Shown in pieces: positions 5,280 to 9,539 of a DNA stretch of 9,539 nt (the first letter of the stretch is position 1; every line of letters starts with the position of its first letter). Location: assembly GCA_031398325.1 (NCBI GenBank), contig JANNNB010000096.1:1-9539 (forward strand). The letters run 5' to 3'. The stretch is from Sva-07 sp031398325 (lineage in GTDB: Bacteria; Actinomycetota; Acidimicrobiia; Acidimicrobiales; Ilumatobacteraceae). The notes beneath the pieces were generated by a model. It was not told where the DNA came from. It ran no database searches and saw only the letters and a list, made by a program, of their open reading frames with translations. The translations under genes and the position numbers were made by a program.

Positions 5280-5876
5280 GTGAGCTGGTCGCGACGACAC
5301 CGGCCGGCCGGGCCACGTCGGCTCGAACCGCTGACGGGTCGGAACGAGTCACGACCGGCTCCCACGGTCGGTGTGCTCGTGTATCGCGGGGTGTCCACGG
5401 CCGAGATCGACCTCCCCGTGACGGTGCTGGCGGATCGGCTCGGGGCGAACGTGTTGTTCGTCGGCGTGGAGGCCGGTCGCGTGCCGGGAGTCGAGCCGTC
5501 ACGAGAGGTGGTGGTCGACGTCGCCGCGGCTGATGCTCGACTGCCCGAGTGGCTCGTCGTGCCCGGCGGGCTCGGATGGCGCCGCGTGGTCGACGACCCG
5601 GCGGCGATGGCGTGGCTCGCTGCGGCGGCTGCGCAGGCTCGGGGAATCCTGGCGATCTCGACGGGCAGTCTGGTCCTGGCGTCCGTCGGACAGCTGAACG
5701 GTGTCGACGCGACCGGACACTGGCTCGGCATGCACGAGCTCGAACGCATGGGGGCGAACGCCCGGCGCGAGCGGGTCACCGAGGCGGGCCGGATCGTCAC
5801 GGCATCCGGCGCCTTGCCCGCAGCGCAGGTCGCCGAGGCGTTCGCCGATCGGGTGAACTGGAGCTGCCCGGCCTGA
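5280..5876 (+). CDS. DJ-1/PfpI-like protein with Ser in place of the nucleophilic Cys
   Basis: This 198-residue protein has the DJ-1/PfpI (class I glutamine amidotransferase-like) fold: VGVLVYRGVSTAEIDLP (30-46) with the conserved Glu42, WLVVPGGLG (91-99), the nucleophile-elbow region ILAISTGSLVLAS (123-135), and ATGHW (144-148). It is closest in style to the amidase-like domain found alone or at the N-terminus of GlxA-type AraC regulators, but no DNA-binding domain follows. At the elbow, where these proteins usually read CTG, it reads STG (Ser127, TCG at 5658-5660). His147 is kept. The enzyme may therefore be inactive or act as a binding protein. The GTG start at 5280 is 1 nt after the CBS stop, with only a weak ribosome binding site, so coupling to the CBS gene is likely. 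The first ~28 residues are basic, unconserved and could be partly misassigned. No specific substrate can be named. Confidence 0.8.
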   Translation: MSWSRRHRPAGPRRLEPLTGRNESRPAPTVGVLVYRGVSTAEIDLPVTVLADRLGANVLFVGVEAGRVPGVEPSREVVVDVAAADARLPEWLVVPGGLGWRRVVDDPAAMAWLAAAAAQARGILAISTGSLVLASVGQLNGVDATGHWLGMHELERMGANARRERVTEAGRIVTASGALPAAQVAEAFADRVNWSCPA

Positions 5877-5933
5877 CCCGAGATCGGCCTGTCACACCCA
5901 CTCGGTAGGGTCAGTCGTATCGCTTCCCACCCG
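5877..5933 (+). other. Short gap before lhr with a possible -10 element
   Basis: These 57 nt lie between the DJ-1-like stop and the lhr start. TAGGGT (5906-5911) fits TANNNT and would place transcription start about 16 nt before GTG 5934, but no -35 partner is visible at the right distance. It is unclear whether lhr has its own promoter or is read through from the CBS gene. Confidence 0.25.

Positions 5934-9539
<3,606 letters not shown>

Overview
High-GC window whose ribosomal protein genes look actinobacterial (S12 starts PTIQQLVR and ends RSRYGAKKEK; S7 ends AFAHYRW). The many secreted beta-type modules of the RxxDTR...NVN...VIVDVxGYF kind fit an environmental actinobacterium, perhaps of the Acidimicrobiia. 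That placement is an inference from sequence style, not from a search.

Layout. (1) 1-233: a contig-edge stretch with abnormal G/C homopolymer runs, then what looks like the last ~37 codons of an unidentified plus-strand gene. (2) 234-3540: two divergently transcribed exported-protein genes. The leftward one has a Tat-type signal, glycine-rich repeats and one C-terminal module. The rightward one has a Sec-type signal, a choice-of-anchor L domain and three copies of the same C-terminal module. (3) 3541-3811: a noncoding stretch with a perfect 16-bp hairpin, a possible promoter and two further perfect hairpins ahead of rpsL. (4) 3812-4668: rpsL-rpsG, closed by a very strong hairpin terminator, with no fusA or tuf behind it. 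(5) 4669-4840: terminator, then a 17-bp direct repeat in tandem. (6) 4841-5876: a two-CBS-domain protein and a DJ-1/PfpI-like protein, 1 nt apart. (7) 5934 to the window end: the first 1202 codons of lhr, a large Ski2-like helicase, cut by the window edge. This gene has no stop in the window but its helicase motifs are all present in one uninterrupted frame.

How the genes relate: the divergent pair probably supplies cell-surface or extracellular proteins built from a shared module. rpsL-rpsG is housekeeping. The CBS and DJ-1-like genes are probably co-translated. Lhr is a DNA repair helicase that may or may not share their transcript.

Most notable points: S12 carries Arg at position 88, where the ancestral Lys is the classic streptomycin-resistance site; the str operon is truncated to two genes; the DJ-1-like protein has Ser where the nucleophilic Cys is expected; the same extracellular module is exported by two different routes; and there is an unexplained perfect palindrome and a tandem 17-mer in the intergenic regions. 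I did not find a convincing wholly new system here.
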